From: Listeria cossartiae subsp. cayugensis
GTDB lineage: Bacteria > Bacillota > Bacilli > Lactobacillales > Listeriaceae
Direction: 5' to 3'
DNA: 64,000 nucleotides
Assembly: GCF_014229095.1 (NCBI RefSeq)
Contig: NZ_JAARZC010000003.1
Coordinates: forward strand, 1-64,000
The notes under the pieces were generated by a model, which did no database searches, was not told the origin of the DNA, and was given only the letters and a program-made list of their open reading frames with translations. The position numbers and the translations under genes were made by a program. The first letter of the stretch is position 1, and the number at the start of each line of letters is the position of its first letter. Below are positions 28,437-39,903 of the stretch, in pieces.

Positions 28437-28835
28437 TTACCAAACGTATGCTAGTACTTCTCCGCCGACTTGTTTAGCACGGGCTTCTTTGTCGGTTAAA
28501 ACACCTTGGGAAGTAGACACGATTGCGATACCTAGACCGTTAAGTACTTTAGGCACCTCAGTTGATTTTGCATATACACGTAAACCTGGTTTACTGATAC
28601 GTTTCAAACCAGTGATTACACGTTCGCCAGTCGCTCCATATTTTAAGAAAACACGGATTGTTCCAGCATTGTCATCTTCAATATATTCAACGTCACGGAT
28701 AAAACCTTCACGCTTCAATATTTCAGCAATTTCTTTTTTGATTTTGGATGCAGGCAGTTCTAATTTATCATGTTTAACCATGTTTGCATTACGAATGCGA
28801 GTTAGAAAATCTGCAATTGGATCTGTCATCACCAT
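28437..28835 (-). CDS. rpsH: 30S ribosomal protein S8
   Basis: A 132-residue S8, [19 protein letters not shown], with the C-terminal signature [20 protein letters not shown]. It binds the central domain of 16S rRNA, and in E. coli it represses the spc operon; whether it does so here is not shown by the sequence. Confidence 0.98.
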   Translation of the reverse strand: MVMTDPIADFLTRIRNANMVKHDKLELPASKIKKEIAEILKREGFIRDVEYIEDDNAGTIRVFLKYGATGERVITGLKRISKPGLRVYAKSTEVPKVLNGLGIAIVSTSQGVLTDKEARAKQVGGEVLAYVW

Positions 28836-28865
28836 GTATAATACCCTCCTTCCTTAAACTCTTTC

Positions 28866-29063
<198 letters not shown>

Positions 29064-29081
29064 CTACTAAATTAGTTTTGA

Positions 29082-29621
29082 TTACTTTTGAAATGGCATC
29101 CCTAGTTGAGTTAGTAACTCATGAGATTCTTCATCACTTTTGGCAGTTGTAACGATTACTACGTCCATACCGCGTACTTTTGATACTTGATCGTAATCAA
29201 TTTCAGGGAAAATAAGTTGCTCTCTAACACCCAACGTATAGTTACCACGACCATCGAAAGCTTTTTTCGATACGCCACGGAAATCACGAACACGTGGAAG
29301 TGAAACAGTAACTAATTTATCTAAGAAATCATACATGCGTTCACCACGCAAAGTTACTTTAGCACCGATTGGCATTCCTTCACGAAGACGGAAACCAGCG
29401 ATAGAATTTTTTGCTTTTGTGATTACAGGTTTTTGACCAGTGATAAGAGCTAACTCCTCAACTGCACTGTCTAAAACTTTCGCATTTGCTGTAGCGTCAC
29501 CAACACCAGTGTTGATTACGATTTTATCTATTTTTGGAACCTCCATTACGGAGTCATAATTGAATTTGCTCATTAAAGCAGGAACAATTTCCTTAAGATA
29601 TTGATCTTTAAGGCGATTCAT
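29082..29621 (-). CDS. rplE: 50S ribosomal protein L5
   Basis: A 179-residue L5, which binds 5S rRNA and forms the central protuberance. Family segments [19 protein letters not shown] and [20 protein letters not shown] are intact. Located between rplX and rpsN. Confidence 0.98.
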   Translation of the reverse strand: MNRLKDQYLKEIVPALMSKFNYDSVMEVPKIDKIVINTGVGDATANAKVLDSAVEELALITGQKPVITKAKNSIAGFRLREGMPIGAKVTLRGERMYDFLDKLVTVSLPRVRDFRGVSKKAFDGRGNYTLGVREQLIFPEIDYDQVSKVRGMDVVIVTTAKSDEESHELLTQLGMPFQK

Positions 29622-29647
29622 GTAATATTCCCTCCTTCCTACGACTA

Positions 29648-29959
29648 TTATTTATCTATTACTTCACCGGATTTTTTTGCTACGCGTACTTTTTTGTCGC
29701 CTTTAACTTCGTATCCTACACGAGTAGGTTCGCCTGTTTTAGGGTCAATTAGCATTACGTTTGAAACGTGGATTGGTGCTTCAACATTCAAGATTCCGCC
29801 TTGCGGGTTGACGTTGGAAGGTTTTGTATGTTTTTTAACCATATTGATTCCTTCGATAAGTACGCGATCCTTTTTCGGAAATGCTGCGAGCACTTTGCCG
29901 GATTTGCCTTTATCTTTACCAGTAATAACTTTTACTTTATCACCTTTTTTGACATGCAT
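29648..29959 (-). CDS. rplX: 50S ribosomal protein L24
   Basis: A 103-residue L24 with an N-terminal KOW motif ([20 protein letters not shown]). It is an early assembly protein at the tunnel exit side, located between rplN and rplE. Confidence 0.98.
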
Positions 29960-29996
29960 TGGTATAGCACCTCCTTGATTTCTTGGAACTTATTTT

Positions 29997-30419
<423 letters not shown>

Positions 30420-30444
30420 TCACAATCTATTTTTAACTTTTGAT

Positions 30445-30708
30445 TTAGATAATTACTGCTTCTTCTACAACTTCTAATAAACGGAAATGTTTAGTTGCAG
30501 ACAATGGACGAGTTTCGGAAATACGAACTACATCGCCAGCTTTTGCAATGTTATTTTCATCATGCGCTTTGAATTTTTTAGAATACTTCACGCGTTTACC
30601 GTACAAACCATGTTTCTTGTACGTTTCAACAACCACGGTAATTGTTTTATCCATTTTATCGGATACAACACGACCAGTATAAACTTTACGTTGGTTACGG
30701 TCAGCCAT
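30445..30708 (-). CDS. rpsQ: 30S ribosomal protein S17
   Basis: An 87-residue OB-fold S17 with the signature [20 protein letters not shown]. Located between rpmC and rplN, separated from rplN by a 79-bp gap. Confidence 0.98.
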   Translation of the reverse strand: MADRNQRKVYTGRVVSDKMDKTITVVVETYKKHGLYGKRVKYSKKFKAHDENNIAKAGDVVRISETRPLSATKHFRLLEVVEEAVII

Positions 30709-30735
30709 GTATTAAAACCTCCTTACGATTCTTTT

Positions 30736-30927
30736 TTAAGCAAGTTCTCTTTCTCGAACGATTGTTTTCATACGGGCAATTGCTTTACGAACCTCACGAA
30801 TACGTGCGGTGTTTTCTAATTGACCAGTAGCTAATTGAAAGCGCAGGTTGAAGAGCTCTTCTTTCAAAGCTTTTTCTTGATCTTGGATTTCGGTAGTGGA
30901 TAAATCACGGATATCATTAGCTTTCAT
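30736..30927 (-). CDS. rpmC: 50S ribosomal protein L29
   Basis: A 63-residue L29. I start it at [15 protein letters not shown], the family start; a start eight codons earlier overlaps more of rplP. The two-helix hairpin with [18 protein letters not shown] is clear. It sits at the tunnel exit, where trigger factor and SRP dock. The start overlaps the rplP end by 11 bp. Confidence 0.96.
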
Positions 30928-31351
30928 TTGCTTCACCACCAATTTCTTCACGTTTAACGATCTTAGTTTTGACCGGCAGTTTGTGTGCTGCTAGACGTAA
31001 TGCTTCACGCGCCACATCTTCAGGAACACCTGCGATTTCAAACATAATTTTGCCACGTTTGACTGGGCTTACCCAACCTTCCGGAGCACCTTTACCTTTA
31101 CCCATCCGAACCCCGATTGGTTTAGAAGTGTAAGATTTATGAGGGAAAATTTTAATCCAAACTTTACCGCCACGTTTCATGTAACGAGTCATTGCGATAC
31201 GAGCTGCTTCGATTTGACGGTTTGTAATCCAAGAAGCTTCAACTGCTTGAAGACCATATTCACCAAATGCAACTTCAGTTCCGCCTTTCGCGCGTCCACG
31301 CATGTTTCCGCGGAATTCACGACGGTATTTTACACGTTTAGGAACTAACAT
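30917..31351 (-). CDS. rplP: 50S ribosomal protein L16
   Basis: A 144-residue L16, [19 protein letters not shown], with [14 protein letters not shown]-type loop ([18 protein letters not shown]). It helps organise the A-site tRNA region. Overlaps rpmC and follows rpsC by 2 bp. Confidence 0.98.
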
Positions 31352-31353
31352 TA

Positions 31354-32010
31354 TTATTTTCCTCCTTCCACATTGTTTTTCTTCGTAGGAAGGACTTCAC
31401 CGCGGTAGATCCAGACTTTAACGCCTAGTTTACCATAAGTTGTGTCAGCTTCTTCCCATGCGTAGTCGATGTCGGCACGCAATGTATGAAGAGGTACTGT
31501 TCCTTCGCTATAGTGTTCAGCACGAGCGATATCCGCTCCGCCAAGACGACCAGATACTTGAGTTTTGATACCTTTTGCTCCAGCACGCATAGTACGTTGG
31601 ATAGCTTGTTTTTGCGCACGACGGAAAGATACACGACCTTCCAATTGACGAGCGATATTTTCAGCAACCAATTTTGCGTCTAGGTCAGCACGTTTGATTT
31701 CTACGATGTTGATATGAACACGTTTTTGAGTAAGTTCGTTTAAGTTTTTGCGTAATGCTTCAACTTCAGAACCACCTTTACCGATAACCATACCAGGTTT
31801 TGCAGTATGAATAGTGATATTCACACGGTTAGCTGCACGTTCGATTTCTACACGAGAAACAGAAGCGTCAGATAGACGTTTTGCAACGTAATCACGGATG
31901 CGTAAATCTTCATGTAAGAAGTCCGCATAATCTTTTTCCGCGTACCATTTGGAGTCCCAATCACGGATGACACCGATACGCATACCTATTGGATGTACTT
32001 TTTGACCCAC
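31354..32010 (-). CDS. rpsC: 30S ribosomal protein S3
   Basis: A 218-residue S3 with a KH domain ([20 protein letters not shown]) and the C-terminal domain with [19 protein letters not shown]. It lines the mRNA entry channel and contributes helicase activity. Confidence 0.98.
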
Positions 32011-32013
32011 GAA

Positions 32014-32370
32014 TTATCCCTCCTTCACTTCAGATACCACAACTGTAATGTGGCTAGTACGTTTGTTGATTGCACTTGCACGACCTTGTGCACGTGGACG
32101 GAAACGTTTAAGTGTTGGACCTTCGTCAACAAATGCTTCCTCTACTACAAGGTTGTTAATGTCTAAATCATAGTTATGCTCTGCGTTAGCAATAGCAGAT
32201 TTTAATACTTTTTCAATAATTGGGGAAGCTGATCTTGGAGTATACTTCAAGATTGCAATTGCTTCGCCAACTTGCTTGCCTCGAATTAAATCAATGACGA
32301 TTCTAGCTTTGCGAGGAGCAATACGAACCGTTTTGGCAACGGCTTTTGCGCTTGTAACTTCACTTGCCAT
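32014..32370 (-). CDS. rplV: 50S ribosomal protein L22
   Basis: A 118-residue L22. The long beta-hairpin that reaches into the exit tunnel is represented by [22 protein letters not shown]. Start ATG with GGAGGA upstream. It lies 3 bp before rpsC. Confidence 0.98.
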
Positions 32371-32390
32371 TAGGATATCCTCCTCTCAAA

Positions 32391-32669
32391 TTAGCGTTTA
32401 GTTTTTTTATCGTCGCCCGCATGACCGCGGTACGTACGAGTTGGTGCGAATTCGCCCAGTTTGTGTCCTACCATATCTTCTTGAACATAAACAGGAACGT
32501 GTTTACGTCCATCATATACAGCGATTGTTAGTCCAACAAAAGTTGGGAAAATCGTGGAGCGACGAGACCAAGTTTTAATTACTTGTTTCTTTTCGCTTTC
32601 TGCTGCAGCGTCCACTTTCTTCATCAAGTGGCCATCAACAAAAGGTCCTTTTTTCAAACTACGACCCAT
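32391..32669 (-). CDS. rpsS: 30S ribosomal protein S19
   Basis: A 92-residue S19 starting [19 protein letters not shown], the family start; an open in-frame extension upstream adds 14 residues without support. The C-terminal signature [20 protein letters not shown] is intact. Confidence 0.97.
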   Translation of the reverse strand: MGRSLKKGPFVDGHLMKKVDAAAESEKKQVIKTWSRRSTIFPTFVGLTIAVYDGRKHVPVYVQEDMVGHKLGEFAPTRTYRGHAGDDKKTKR

Positions 32670-32756
32670 GACGGAACCTCCCTTCGCATAGTCAGGAAGC
32701 TGAGAACGCATGTCCTCGCTATCCTGCTACCAATTTTATTCAATCTATTAATCCGA

Positions 32757-33590
32757 TTATTTTTTCTTACGACGACGTACGATAAATTTATCGGAGTTGT
32801 TGTTTTTCTTACGTGTTTTGTATCCAAGAGTTGGTTTACCCCATGGAGACATTGGCGATTTACGGCCGATTGGAGCTTTACCTTCACCACCACCGTGTGG
32901 GTGATCGTTCGGGTTCATTACAGATCCACGAACAGTTGGGCGTTTACCCATCCAACGTGAACGACCTGCTTTACCGATGTTGATAAGTTCATGTTGTTCG
33001 TTACCAACTTGACCGATTGTAGCACGGCAAGTAGCAAGAATCATGCGAACTTCACCGGAGTTTAAGCGGATTAATACGTATTTGCCTTCTTTACCAAGTA
33101 CTTGAGCACTTGTTCCAGCAGAACGTACTAATTGTCCACCTTTACCAGGTTTCATTTCGATATTGTGGATAACAGTACCCACTGGAATATCTTTTAATTC
33201 TAGTGCATTACCAACTTTAATGTCAGCTTCTGCTCCTGAATAAATTGTTTGACCTACTTCAAGGCCTTTCGCTGCGATAATGTAGCGTTTTTCTCCATCA
33301 GCATAGTTGATTAGAGCGATATTAGCAGAACGGTTTGGATCGTACTCGATCGTTGCAACGCGTCCAGGAATACCATCTTTGTTACGTTTGAAATCAATCA
33401 CGCGGTATTGGCGTTTATGGCCACCGCCGTGATGACGAACAGTTAACTTACCTTGGTTATTGCGTCCGGCTTTCTTTTTAAGAGGACGTAGTAAAGATTT
33501 TTCTGGAGTACTTGTAGTAATCTCAGCGAAATCAGAACTAGTCATGTGCCGGCGCCCGTTAGTGGTAGGTTTATACTTTTTGATCGCCAT
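32757..33590 (-). CDS. rplB: 50S ribosomal protein L2
   Basis: A 277-residue L2, needed for subunit association and peptidyl transfer. The conserved C-terminal histidine loop region [18 protein letters not shown] is intact. It lies in the S10 operon between rplW and rpsS. Confidence 0.99.
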   Translation of the reverse strand: MAIKKYKPTTNGRRHMTSSDFAEITTSTPEKSLLRPLKKKAGRNNQGKLTVRHHGGGHKRQYRVIDFKRNKDGIPGRVATIEYDPNRSANIALINYADGEKRYIIAAKGLEVGQTIYSGAEADIKVGNALELKDIPVGTVIHNIEMKPGKGGQLVRSAGTSAQVLGKEGKYVLIRLNSGEVRMILATCRATIGQVGNEQHELINIGKAGRSRWMGKRPTVRGSVMNPNDHPHGGGEGKAPIGRKSPMSPWGKPTLGYKTRKKNNNSDKFIVRRRKKK

Positions 33591-33630
33591 TGTTTCCCCT
33601 CCTCGTTAGATTTATTTAAAGTTAGTCGAA

Positions 33631-33915
33631 TTATACTTCAAAGAATTGAATTTCTTTGCTGTCAGCTGTAACAGTAACAATCGCTTTACGACGTTTGTTA
33701 GTGTAACCTGCATAACGGCCCATACGTTTAAGTTTGCCTTTGTAATTCATTACGTTTACTTTAGCAACTTTTACGTCGAAAATTTCTTCAATTGCGTATT
33801 TTACTTGCGTTTTAGTTGCGCGAGTATCTACTTCAAATGTATATTTCTTATCGTCGAGAATGCTTGTAGATTCTTCAGTTACAACTGGGCGCTTAATGAT
33901 GTCGCGTGCATCCAT
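33631..33915 (-). CDS. rplW: 50S ribosomal protein L23
   Basis: A 94-residue L23 with [20 protein letters not shown] and [19 protein letters not shown]. It forms the main docking site for trigger factor and SRP at the tunnel exit. Its start overlaps the rplD stop. Confidence 0.98.
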   Translation of the reverse strand: MDARDIIKRPVVTEESTSILDDKKYTFEVDTRATKTQVKYAIEEIFDVKVAKVNVMNYKGKLKRMGRYAGYTNKRRKAIVTVTADSKEIQFFEV

Positions 33916-34538
33916 TATGCGAGCACCTCCTCTACTTTTTCGACAGCTGCTTTAGTGATAATTAATTTATCATGTTTAGCAACTTCTAGTACTGAGATAC
34001 TTTCAGCTGGAATAACTGTAATGCCTTGTAAGTTGCGTGCAGATAATTCTACATTTTCACTTTCACCAGCAACTACGATTAGTGCCTTAGTATCTACAGA
34101 GATATTTTTAAGAAAAGCCGCAAATTCTTTTGTTTTAGGTGCATCGAAAGTCAAACCTTCAAGTACAACTAATTTTTCTTCGTTAACTTTAGAAGAAAGA
34201 ATCGATTTAATCGCTAAACGACGAACTTTCTTAGGTAATTTGTAAGCATATGAACGAGGTGTTGGGCCGAATACGACACCACCGCCACGCCATTGTGGGG
34301 AACGGATTGAACCTTGACGGGCACGACCTGTACCTTTTTGACGCCATGGTTTACGTCCGCCACCACGTACTTCTGAACGATTTTTTACTTTGTGAGTCCC
34401 TTGACGTAGGGATGCACGTTGGCTCAAAATTACGTCAACAACAACTTTTTCATTTGGTTCGATACCGAAAACAGTGTCGTTTAAAGTGATTTCGCCAGCG
34501 TTTGTTCCATCTTGTTTAAGTAAGCTTAATTTTGGCAT
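33915..34538 (-). CDS. rplD: 50S ribosomal protein L4
   Basis: A 207-residue L4. The basic tunnel loop ([18 protein letters not shown]) is intact, without any visible macrolide-resistance insertion. In E. coli L4 represses the S10 operon; the leader here is long, but a comparable mechanism is not established. Confidence 0.98.
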   Translation of the reverse strand: MPKLSLLKQDGTNAGEITLNDTVFGIEPNEKVVVDVILSQRASLRQGTHKVKNRSEVRGGGRKPWRQKGTGRARQGSIRSPQWRGGGVVFGPTPRSYAYKLPKKVRRLAIKSILSSKVNEEKLVVLEGLTFDAPKTKEFAAFLKNISVDTKALIVVAGESENVELSARNLQGITVIPAESISVLEVAKHDKLIITKAAVEKVEEVLA

Positions 34539-34563
34539 TCGTTAGTCCTCCTTTCCAAATGAA

Positions 34564-35193
34564 TTATTTTGCTTTAGTAGCAGTTTTAATTTGAACTAAT
34601 GCTTTTTTAGCGCCTGGAACGTTACCTTTTACTAAAAGAACGTTCTTTTCAACGTCTACTTTAACGATTTCTAGGTTTTGGATAGTGATTTGTTCTCCAC
34701 CCATACGACCTGGAAGTAGTTTATTTTTGAAAACACGGTTAGGTGCTACTGGACCCATTGAACCTGGGCGACGATGGTAACGGGAACCGTGGGCCATAGG
34801 GCCGCGTGATTGTCCGTGGCGTTTAATAACACCTTGGAAACCTTTACCTTTCGATACGCCTGTCGCGTCGATGATGTCACCTTCTGCGAATACGTCTACT
34901 TTTACTTCTGCACCAATCTCATACTCGTCTAAGTTTACATCGCGGAATTCGCGAATGAAGCGCTTAGGAGTAGTATTGGCTTTTGCTACATGACCTTGTT
35001 CGGGTTTGTTTGACAAAATTGCTCTCTTATCTTCGAAACCGATTTGTACAGCTTCATAGCCGTCAGTTTCAACAGTTTTCTTTTGAAGTACCACGTTTTG
35101 TGCTGCTTCGATTACTGTTACTGGAATAAGTTCGCCGTTTTCAGTGAAAACTTGTGTCATCCCTACTTTTCTACCTAAGATTCCTTTGGTCAT
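34564..35193 (-). CDS. rplC: 50S ribosomal protein L3
   Basis: A 209-residue L3, [20 protein letters not shown], with the peptidyl-transferase-reaching loop in [18 protein letters not shown]. Early assembly protein. Confidence 0.98.
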   Translation of the reverse strand: MTKGILGRKVGMTQVFTENGELIPVTVIEAAQNVVLQKKTVETDGYEAVQIGFEDKRAILSNKPEQGHVAKANTTPKRFIREFRDVNLDEYEIGAEVKVDVFAEGDIIDATGVSKGKGFQGVIKRHGQSRGPMAHGSRYHRRPGSMGPVAPNRVFKNKLLPGRMGGEQITIQNLEIVKVDVEKNVLLVKGNVPGAKKALVQIKTATKAK

Positions 35194-35227
35194 GAGTCAC
35201 ACCTCCTGTTAATTTAATATATTCTTA

Positions 35228-35722
<495 letters not shown>

Positions 35723-35751
35723 ATTATACACGGGTTGGTGGCAGTAATCAA
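35723..35751 (-). promoter_or_regulatory. Promoter of the S10-spc operon
   Basis: TTGATT (35746-35751) and a perfect TATAAT (35723-35728) on the minus strand with a 17-bp spacer. Confidence 0.8.
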
Positions 35752-35896
35752 CCGCTTTTCGAAAAAAGTTTCAAGTTATTTTCATAGGAGCTATTATATA
35801 GAAGATTCTCGGTTTTCCATCGCTTGAAAACAGCATTATAGAGCCGTTTAATGATTTTTTGCAAAAAGAAAAAACATCCGTTGAAATCGAATGTTT

Positions 35897-36697
35897 TTAA
35901 GTAGTTCTTAATAATACGAGACCGACCGTTAGAAGTATCATTACACAAGCTGCGATTAGGTCTCCGAAATGCCAATGCAGAATCCGGAACCGGGTGCGTC
36001 CTTCGCCACCTTGATAGCCCCTTGCCTCCATTGCGTCAGCCAACTCCTCTGCTCTATTAAACGAGCTAACAAATAATGGAATAAAAATTGGAACGACCAC
36101 TTTCATTTGTTCAAAAAGGTTTCCTTCACCAAAATCCACACCACGAGCTCGCTGCGCTTTCATGATTTTGTCCGTTTCTCCCATAAGCGTCGGAATAAAG
36201 CGAAGCGCTACTGAAATCATGAGCGCAATATCATTCACAGGAACTTTTAGTACGGCAAAAGGACGAAGGATGTAAGCTATTGCATCTGTTAGGTTCATAG
36301 GCGTTGTTGTCAGCGTGATAACTGTCGACATAATAATAATTAAGACGAATCGTAAAAATACAAACACACCGTTCAGAAGCCCGAATGAGGAGATGGTAAA
36401 TGGTCCCCAATCAAAGTAAATCGTACCGCCACTTGCGAAGAGTATTTGCATGACTACCGTAAATAAAATTAGCCAAATTAGCGGTTTGACCCCTTTTATA
36501 AACACTTTTAGCTTAATGCCGGTCATTTGGACAATCATTAATGTAAATAAAACCATTAATGCATATGTCCACCAGTTATTCGCTAAAAATAAAATACCGA
36601 TGTAATAAAATCCAGCTAACAATTTTGTTCGTGCATCCAGACCATGGATCAAGGACTCCCCTGGAACAAAACGACCTAATATTAGTTTTTCTATCAT
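35897..36697 (-). CDS. fmnA: EcfT-like transmembrane protein of the EET locus
   Basis: A 266-residue paralogue of the EcfT at 15536: same start pattern (MIEKLILGRFVPGESLIHGLDARTK), five or so membrane segments, and the same coupling motifs (ARGVDFG and the EARGYQGGEGRTR motif). In the Listeria EET model an ECF-type unit named FmnA, working with RibU and the shared ATPases, supplies flavin to the outside for lipoprotein flavinylation. Location beside dmkA and fmnB supports that role here. The name is from memory of the EET work. SD AAGGGGGC precedes the ATG. Confidence 0.75.
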   Translation of the reverse strand: MIEKLILGRFVPGESLIHGLDARTKLLAGFYYIGILFLANNWWTYALMVLFTLMIVQMTGIKLKVFIKGVKPLIWLILFTVVMQILFASGGTIYFDWGPFTISSFGLLNGVFVFLRFVLIIIMSTVITLTTTPMNLTDAIAYILRPFAVLKVPVNDIALMISVALRFIPTLMGETDKIMKAQRARGVDFGEGNLFEQMKVVVPIFIPLFVSSFNRAEELADAMEARGYQGGEGRTRFRILHWHFGDLIAACVMILLTVGLVLLRTT

Positions 36698-36716
36698 TCA
36701 AAGAAGCCCCCTTTCC

Positions 36717-37676
36717 TCATGTCAATTGTTGAAACGCGACACTCACTGCCATTAAAATCGTCAACGTGGCATTAATTAATACGAAATTACGAATACCAAT
36801 GACAAATGTTTTTGATTTCACTTGTTCTTCATTGAATTTAACTAAGTTACGATAAACCGGATAAATCGCTACAACTGATAGTAGCATGATCGGACTTAGG
36901 AAGTTGACCACAACCGAAATAATCACAGCCAAAAATGAAGCGTAGTATAAAGCATTAAATAATAGGACGCCCATTTTTCTACCTATATAGTAGGGAAGTG
37001 TGTAACGATGGTTTCTGATATCTTCATCTAAATCACATAAATTATTCGCGAGCATAATGTTGGCTATCGTGAAAATACATGGTAAGGATACCACACCTAT
37101 CCGAATGATTTCTATCAGATTGAACTGAATCGTCACCATTTCTCCTTGCCAAAGTAAATTCGCAATGCCTGCATCGTATGCGTTCACATATACCGCCAAG
37201 AAGAAAATCCCGAATCCCATTGTCACGCCTGAAAAAATTTCACCTAGAGGCATGCGAGAAAGCGGCACAGGGCCAAACGTATATAAAATGCCGATACAAA
37301 AACAAACAAAGCCGATTAATAGAACTAGCAAATCTGTACGGAAAACTAACCATACGCCTAAGCCGGTTGCAATGAAAAACATCAGGAAAATGGTAATAAT
37401 AACCGTGCGTACCGGAATTTGTTCTTGACCGATGACGTTGCTTGTTGTTCGGTAATCATAATCATGATTGTCTGTTGCTTTGCGGTAATCCATGTAGTTG
37501 TTAATCGCGGTTGTCGTTAAATCGAAAATCAACATCGAACCAAAAAATATTAGCGTATTAACTGGTTTAAACATATCGTATTGATAAACAACGAATAGCG
37601 TCCCTAACATAAACGGAAACACACTAGCTATCTTCGTTTGGATTTCAACCAACTTCAGAAACGATGGTATTGACAT
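36717..37676 (-). CDS. dmkA: MenA-like UbiA prenyltransferase for demethylmenaquinone
   Basis: A 319-residue membrane protein of the UbiA family with about eight to nine helices. The first Asp-rich Mg2+/prenyl-diphosphate motif reads NNYMDYRKATDNHDYDYRT, and the second NLCDLDEDIRNHRYTLP. It attaches a polyprenyl tail to 1,4-dihydroxy-2-naphthoate. In Listeria this paralogue makes a separate demethylmenaquinone pool dedicated to extracellular electron transfer, distinct from the respiratory pool. It lies 20 bp before fmnA and 81 bp after fmnB on the same strand. Both catalytic motifs are intact. Confidence 0.9.
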   Translation of the reverse strand: MSIPSFLKLVEIQTKIASVFPFMLGTLFVVYQYDMFKPVNTLIFFGSMLIFDLTTTAINNYMDYRKATDNHDYDYRTTSNVIGQEQIPVRTVIITIFLMFFIATGLGVWLVFRTDLLVLLIGFVCFCIGILYTFGPVPLSRMPLGEIFSGVTMGFGIFFLAVYVNAYDAGIANLLWQGEMVTIQFNLIEIIRIGVVSLPCIFTIANIMLANNLCDLDEDIRNHRYTLPYYIGRKMGVLLFNALYYASFLAVIISVVVNFLSPIMLLSVVAIYPVYRNLVKFNEEQVKSKTFVIGIRNFVLINATLTILMAVSVAFQQLT

Positions 37677-37757
37677 ATCCCCTTTTTAACCCCTTTTTTA
37701 ATTTATTGTGAGCAGAGTCCACGTGGATTTCTGCTCACTTCCTTCTATAATAATAGT

Positions 37758-38840
37758 TTATTTTTTCACGGTATCCATTTGGAAGTCTTTGTCGGTTAAT
37801 TCGAATTGACCTTTTAGCCCAGATGTTTCGTATACTTTCTTCTCTTTGCTAATGAAAATCGCATCTACACCATCAAATTGTTCGATGTAGTCCATTCCAC
37901 CTTTAATCCCTTTGGAGAAAGTAGCGGTTGATAGGCCATCACCATCAATCGATTTTTTAGAAACGATTGAAACTCCTGCAATGTCGTTATCAAAAGGATA
38001 GCCTGTTTTTGGATCTAAAATGTGATGATATGTTTTTCCGTCAACTTCTAGGTAACGTTCATAAATACCGGAAGTTACGATGGACATGTTGGATTCAGGA
38101 AGTTTCCCAATAACACTTCCACGCGGGGAGAATGGGTCTTGAATTCCGACATTCCATTTGTTGCCGTTCGGATTGTTACCTTGAACGTAAATGTTGCCGC
38201 CTAAATCTATAATAGAAGTTGTTACTTTATTTTCTTTGAACACTTTTAAAGTTTCATCGGTAATGAAGCCTTTAGCAATCGCACCTAAATCAAGCTCCAT
38301 GCCTTCTTTTTCCAAGTAGACAGTTCGGTCTTTGTCGTTCATTTTAACATCTTTGTAGTTGATTAATGGTAAAACTGCGTCGATTTCTGCTTGCGATGGT
38401 TTACGTGCATCAGAGAAACCGATGTGCCACAAAGAAGTTAATGGGCCAATAGTGATGTCGAAGCTACCGCCAGAGTTCTCTGAGTATTTAAGTCCTTCTT
38501 GGATTAAATAGTAAACGTCTTCGGATACTTCGACTGGCTTTTTGCCAGCTTGTTCATTGATTTTGTCGACTTCAGAAGTTTTCCCTGAATCGCTTGTAGT
38601 AATTTTAGCAGCTAGGTCTTTGATGCGGTCGAAACCTTTATCAAGGACATCTTCTTTGTCTTTGTCATAAATTTTAAGTGTTACAACTGTCCCCATTAGG
38701 AAGTCTGTTTTCGAATATGGTTGATCCATTAGATTTTTAGAATCGCTTGGTTCGCTTTTTGATTCTTTACCGGAGTTTCCGCACGCTGATACAACGAGTG
38801 CTAATATGATAACTGAAAATATTATTTTCCATTTTTTCAT
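37758..38840 (-). CDS. fmnB: Extracellular FMN transferase lipoprotein (ApbE-like)
   Basis: A 360-residue lipoprotein of the ApbE family. The signal peptide ends in lipobox VSAC, followed by a Ser/Lys-rich linker. The ApbE domain shows MGTVVTLKIYD, the GGSFDITIGPL motif, LDLGAIAKGFITD and the C-terminal ISKKSIDGDGLSTATFSKG metal/FAD site. It moves FMN from FAD onto threonines of secreted proteins, here its neighbour PplA. I start it at the ATG of MKKWKII, with AAAGGTG 9 bases upstream, rather than a GTG four codons earlier. Confidence 0.93.
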   Translation of the reverse strand: MKKWKIIFSVIILALVVSACGNSGKESKSEPSDSKNLMDQPYSKTDFLMGTVVTLKIYDKDKEDVLDKGFDRIKDLAAKITTSDSGKTSEVDKINEQAGKKPVEVSEDVYYLIQEGLKYSENSGGSFDITIGPLTSLWHIGFSDARKPSQAEIDAVLPLINYKDVKMNDKDRTVYLEKEGMELDLGAIAKGFITDETLKVFKENKVTTSIIDLGGNIYVQGNNPNGNKWNVGIQDPFSPRGSVIGKLPESNMSIVTSGIYERYLEVDGKTYHHILDPKTGYPFDNDIAGVSIVSKKSIDGDGLSTATFSKGIKGGMDYIEQFDGVDAIFISKEKKVYETSGLKGQFELTDKDFQMDTVKK

Positions 38841-38943
38841 GAGCTTTTTCACCTTTCTAATCCATGATCTTTACTTGAATAACTATAGCGTAAAAAAAGG
38901 AATAAATCTATAGTAAAAAGGCTTAATTCCTCTGTTTTTTCGA

Positions 38944-38985
38944 TAAAAAAATCGGCTAGCCCCGAAAATCAGGGCCAGCCGTTTT
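38944..38985 (-). terminator. Terminator of pplA
   Basis: The minus-strand stem CGGCTGGCCC / GGGCTAGCCG has an 8-9-nt loop and ends in seven Ts. It separates pplA from fmnB, so read-through or a separate promoter must serve fmnB-dmkA-fmnA. Confidence 0.85.
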
Positions 38986-39003
38986 GTGCATTAATTGTGC
39001 TGA

Positions 39004-39903
39004 TTATTCAGCTTCTACTAAGTTGTAAACTTTAATTGTGTCAGTGTTGCCATTTTGTGCAGCATTTTGAAGTTGAGCTGCATAGATTTTGAATTGGTTA
39101 GAAGAATTAGTAGCACCAGAAACTGTGTCTACTGCAGCAACGTCTTGTTTTTCTACAAGAGATTTGTTAAGTGCTGGGATGTATTCTTTTGGACCAGTAC
39201 CAGATTTAGCTTTCATGTTTTTCTCATATTCAGCGTCATCTGATTTAAGTTTGCCGTCTTTGTCAACATAGTTGTAGTCAGATTTAGTAATTTTACCATC
39301 TTTAACGTCCATGCTGAACACTACACGGTAACCATGTGCGTAGTTTTGTTCTTCTAATTTGTAAGTTCCATCTTCCATTTTAGCTAGGTTGTTGATGGAA
39401 ATTGTAGTTGTATCAGCTTTTTGAGCTGCTTGAATTAATTGGTTAGCGTAGTTGATGAATGCGTCAGAAGAATGAGTTGCTCCTGAAACTACTTGTACAG
39501 ATGAAGCGGATTGACCTTTAACTAAAGAATCGCTTAATTGTTTCAAGTATTCTTGAGGACCAGTACCTACTTTATCTTTCATCATTTTTTCGTAGTCTGC
39601 ATCTTCGGATTTTAATTTACCGTCTTTGTTTTTGTAATCGTAGTTAGCTTTAGTAATTTTACCATCTTTAACTTCGATTGACATGAAAGCTTTCCAGCCT
39701 TTGTCGTCAAAATTCTTTTCTTCTAATTTGTAAGTACCATCAGTCATAGTACCATCAGTTTTAGCTGTTTTCTTTGTTTCTGTTTGTTTTGTGTCTGTGC
39801 TCTTTTTGTCTTTGCTGCTGTCGTCACTGCTACCGCAACCTACTAGTAATAAACTTGAAGCCATTACCACGGTAATACCCATTGCTACTTTTTTCAATTT
39901 CAT
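39004..39903 (-). CDS. pplA: FMN-binding surface lipoprotein, EET terminal carrier and pheromone precursor
   Basis: A 299-residue lipoprotein. The signal peptide, with lipobox LLVGC (Cys23), is the source of the pPplA peptide pheromone reported in L. monocytogenes. A Lys/Thr/Ser-rich linker (24-50) spans the wall. Two homologous FMN-binding domains follow (about 55-165 and 175-295), each with a flavinylation motif: SGATHSS and SGATNSS, whose Thr accepts FMN from FmnB. It carries electrons from the membrane quinone to external acceptors such as ferric iron. GGTGGGAG precedes the ATG. It is divergent from ndh2 and has its own promoter and terminator. Confidence 0.95.
   Translation of the reverse strand: MKLKKVAMGITVVMASSLLLVGCGSSDDSSKDKKSTDTKQTETKKTAKTDGTMTDGTYKLEEKNFDDKGWKAFMSIEVKDGKITKANYDYKNKDGKLKSEDADYEKMMKDKVGTGPQEYLKQLSDSLVKGQSASSVQVVSGATHSSDAFINYANQLIQAAQKADTTTISINNLAKMEDGTYKLEEQNYAHGYRVVFSMDVKDGKITKSDYNYVDKDGKLKSDDAEYEKNMKAKSGTGPKEYIPALNKSLVEKQDVAAVDTVSGATNSSNQFKIYAAQLQNAAQNGNTDTIKVYNLVEAE

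Noticed and set aside
33915-34538. Macrolide-resistance-type change in L4
   Set aside because: The tunnel loop reads as wild type, with no insertion or deletion.
37165-37428. 87-codon plus-strand frame in dmkA
   Set aside because: Antisense shadow of a membrane protein gene, with no start signal.
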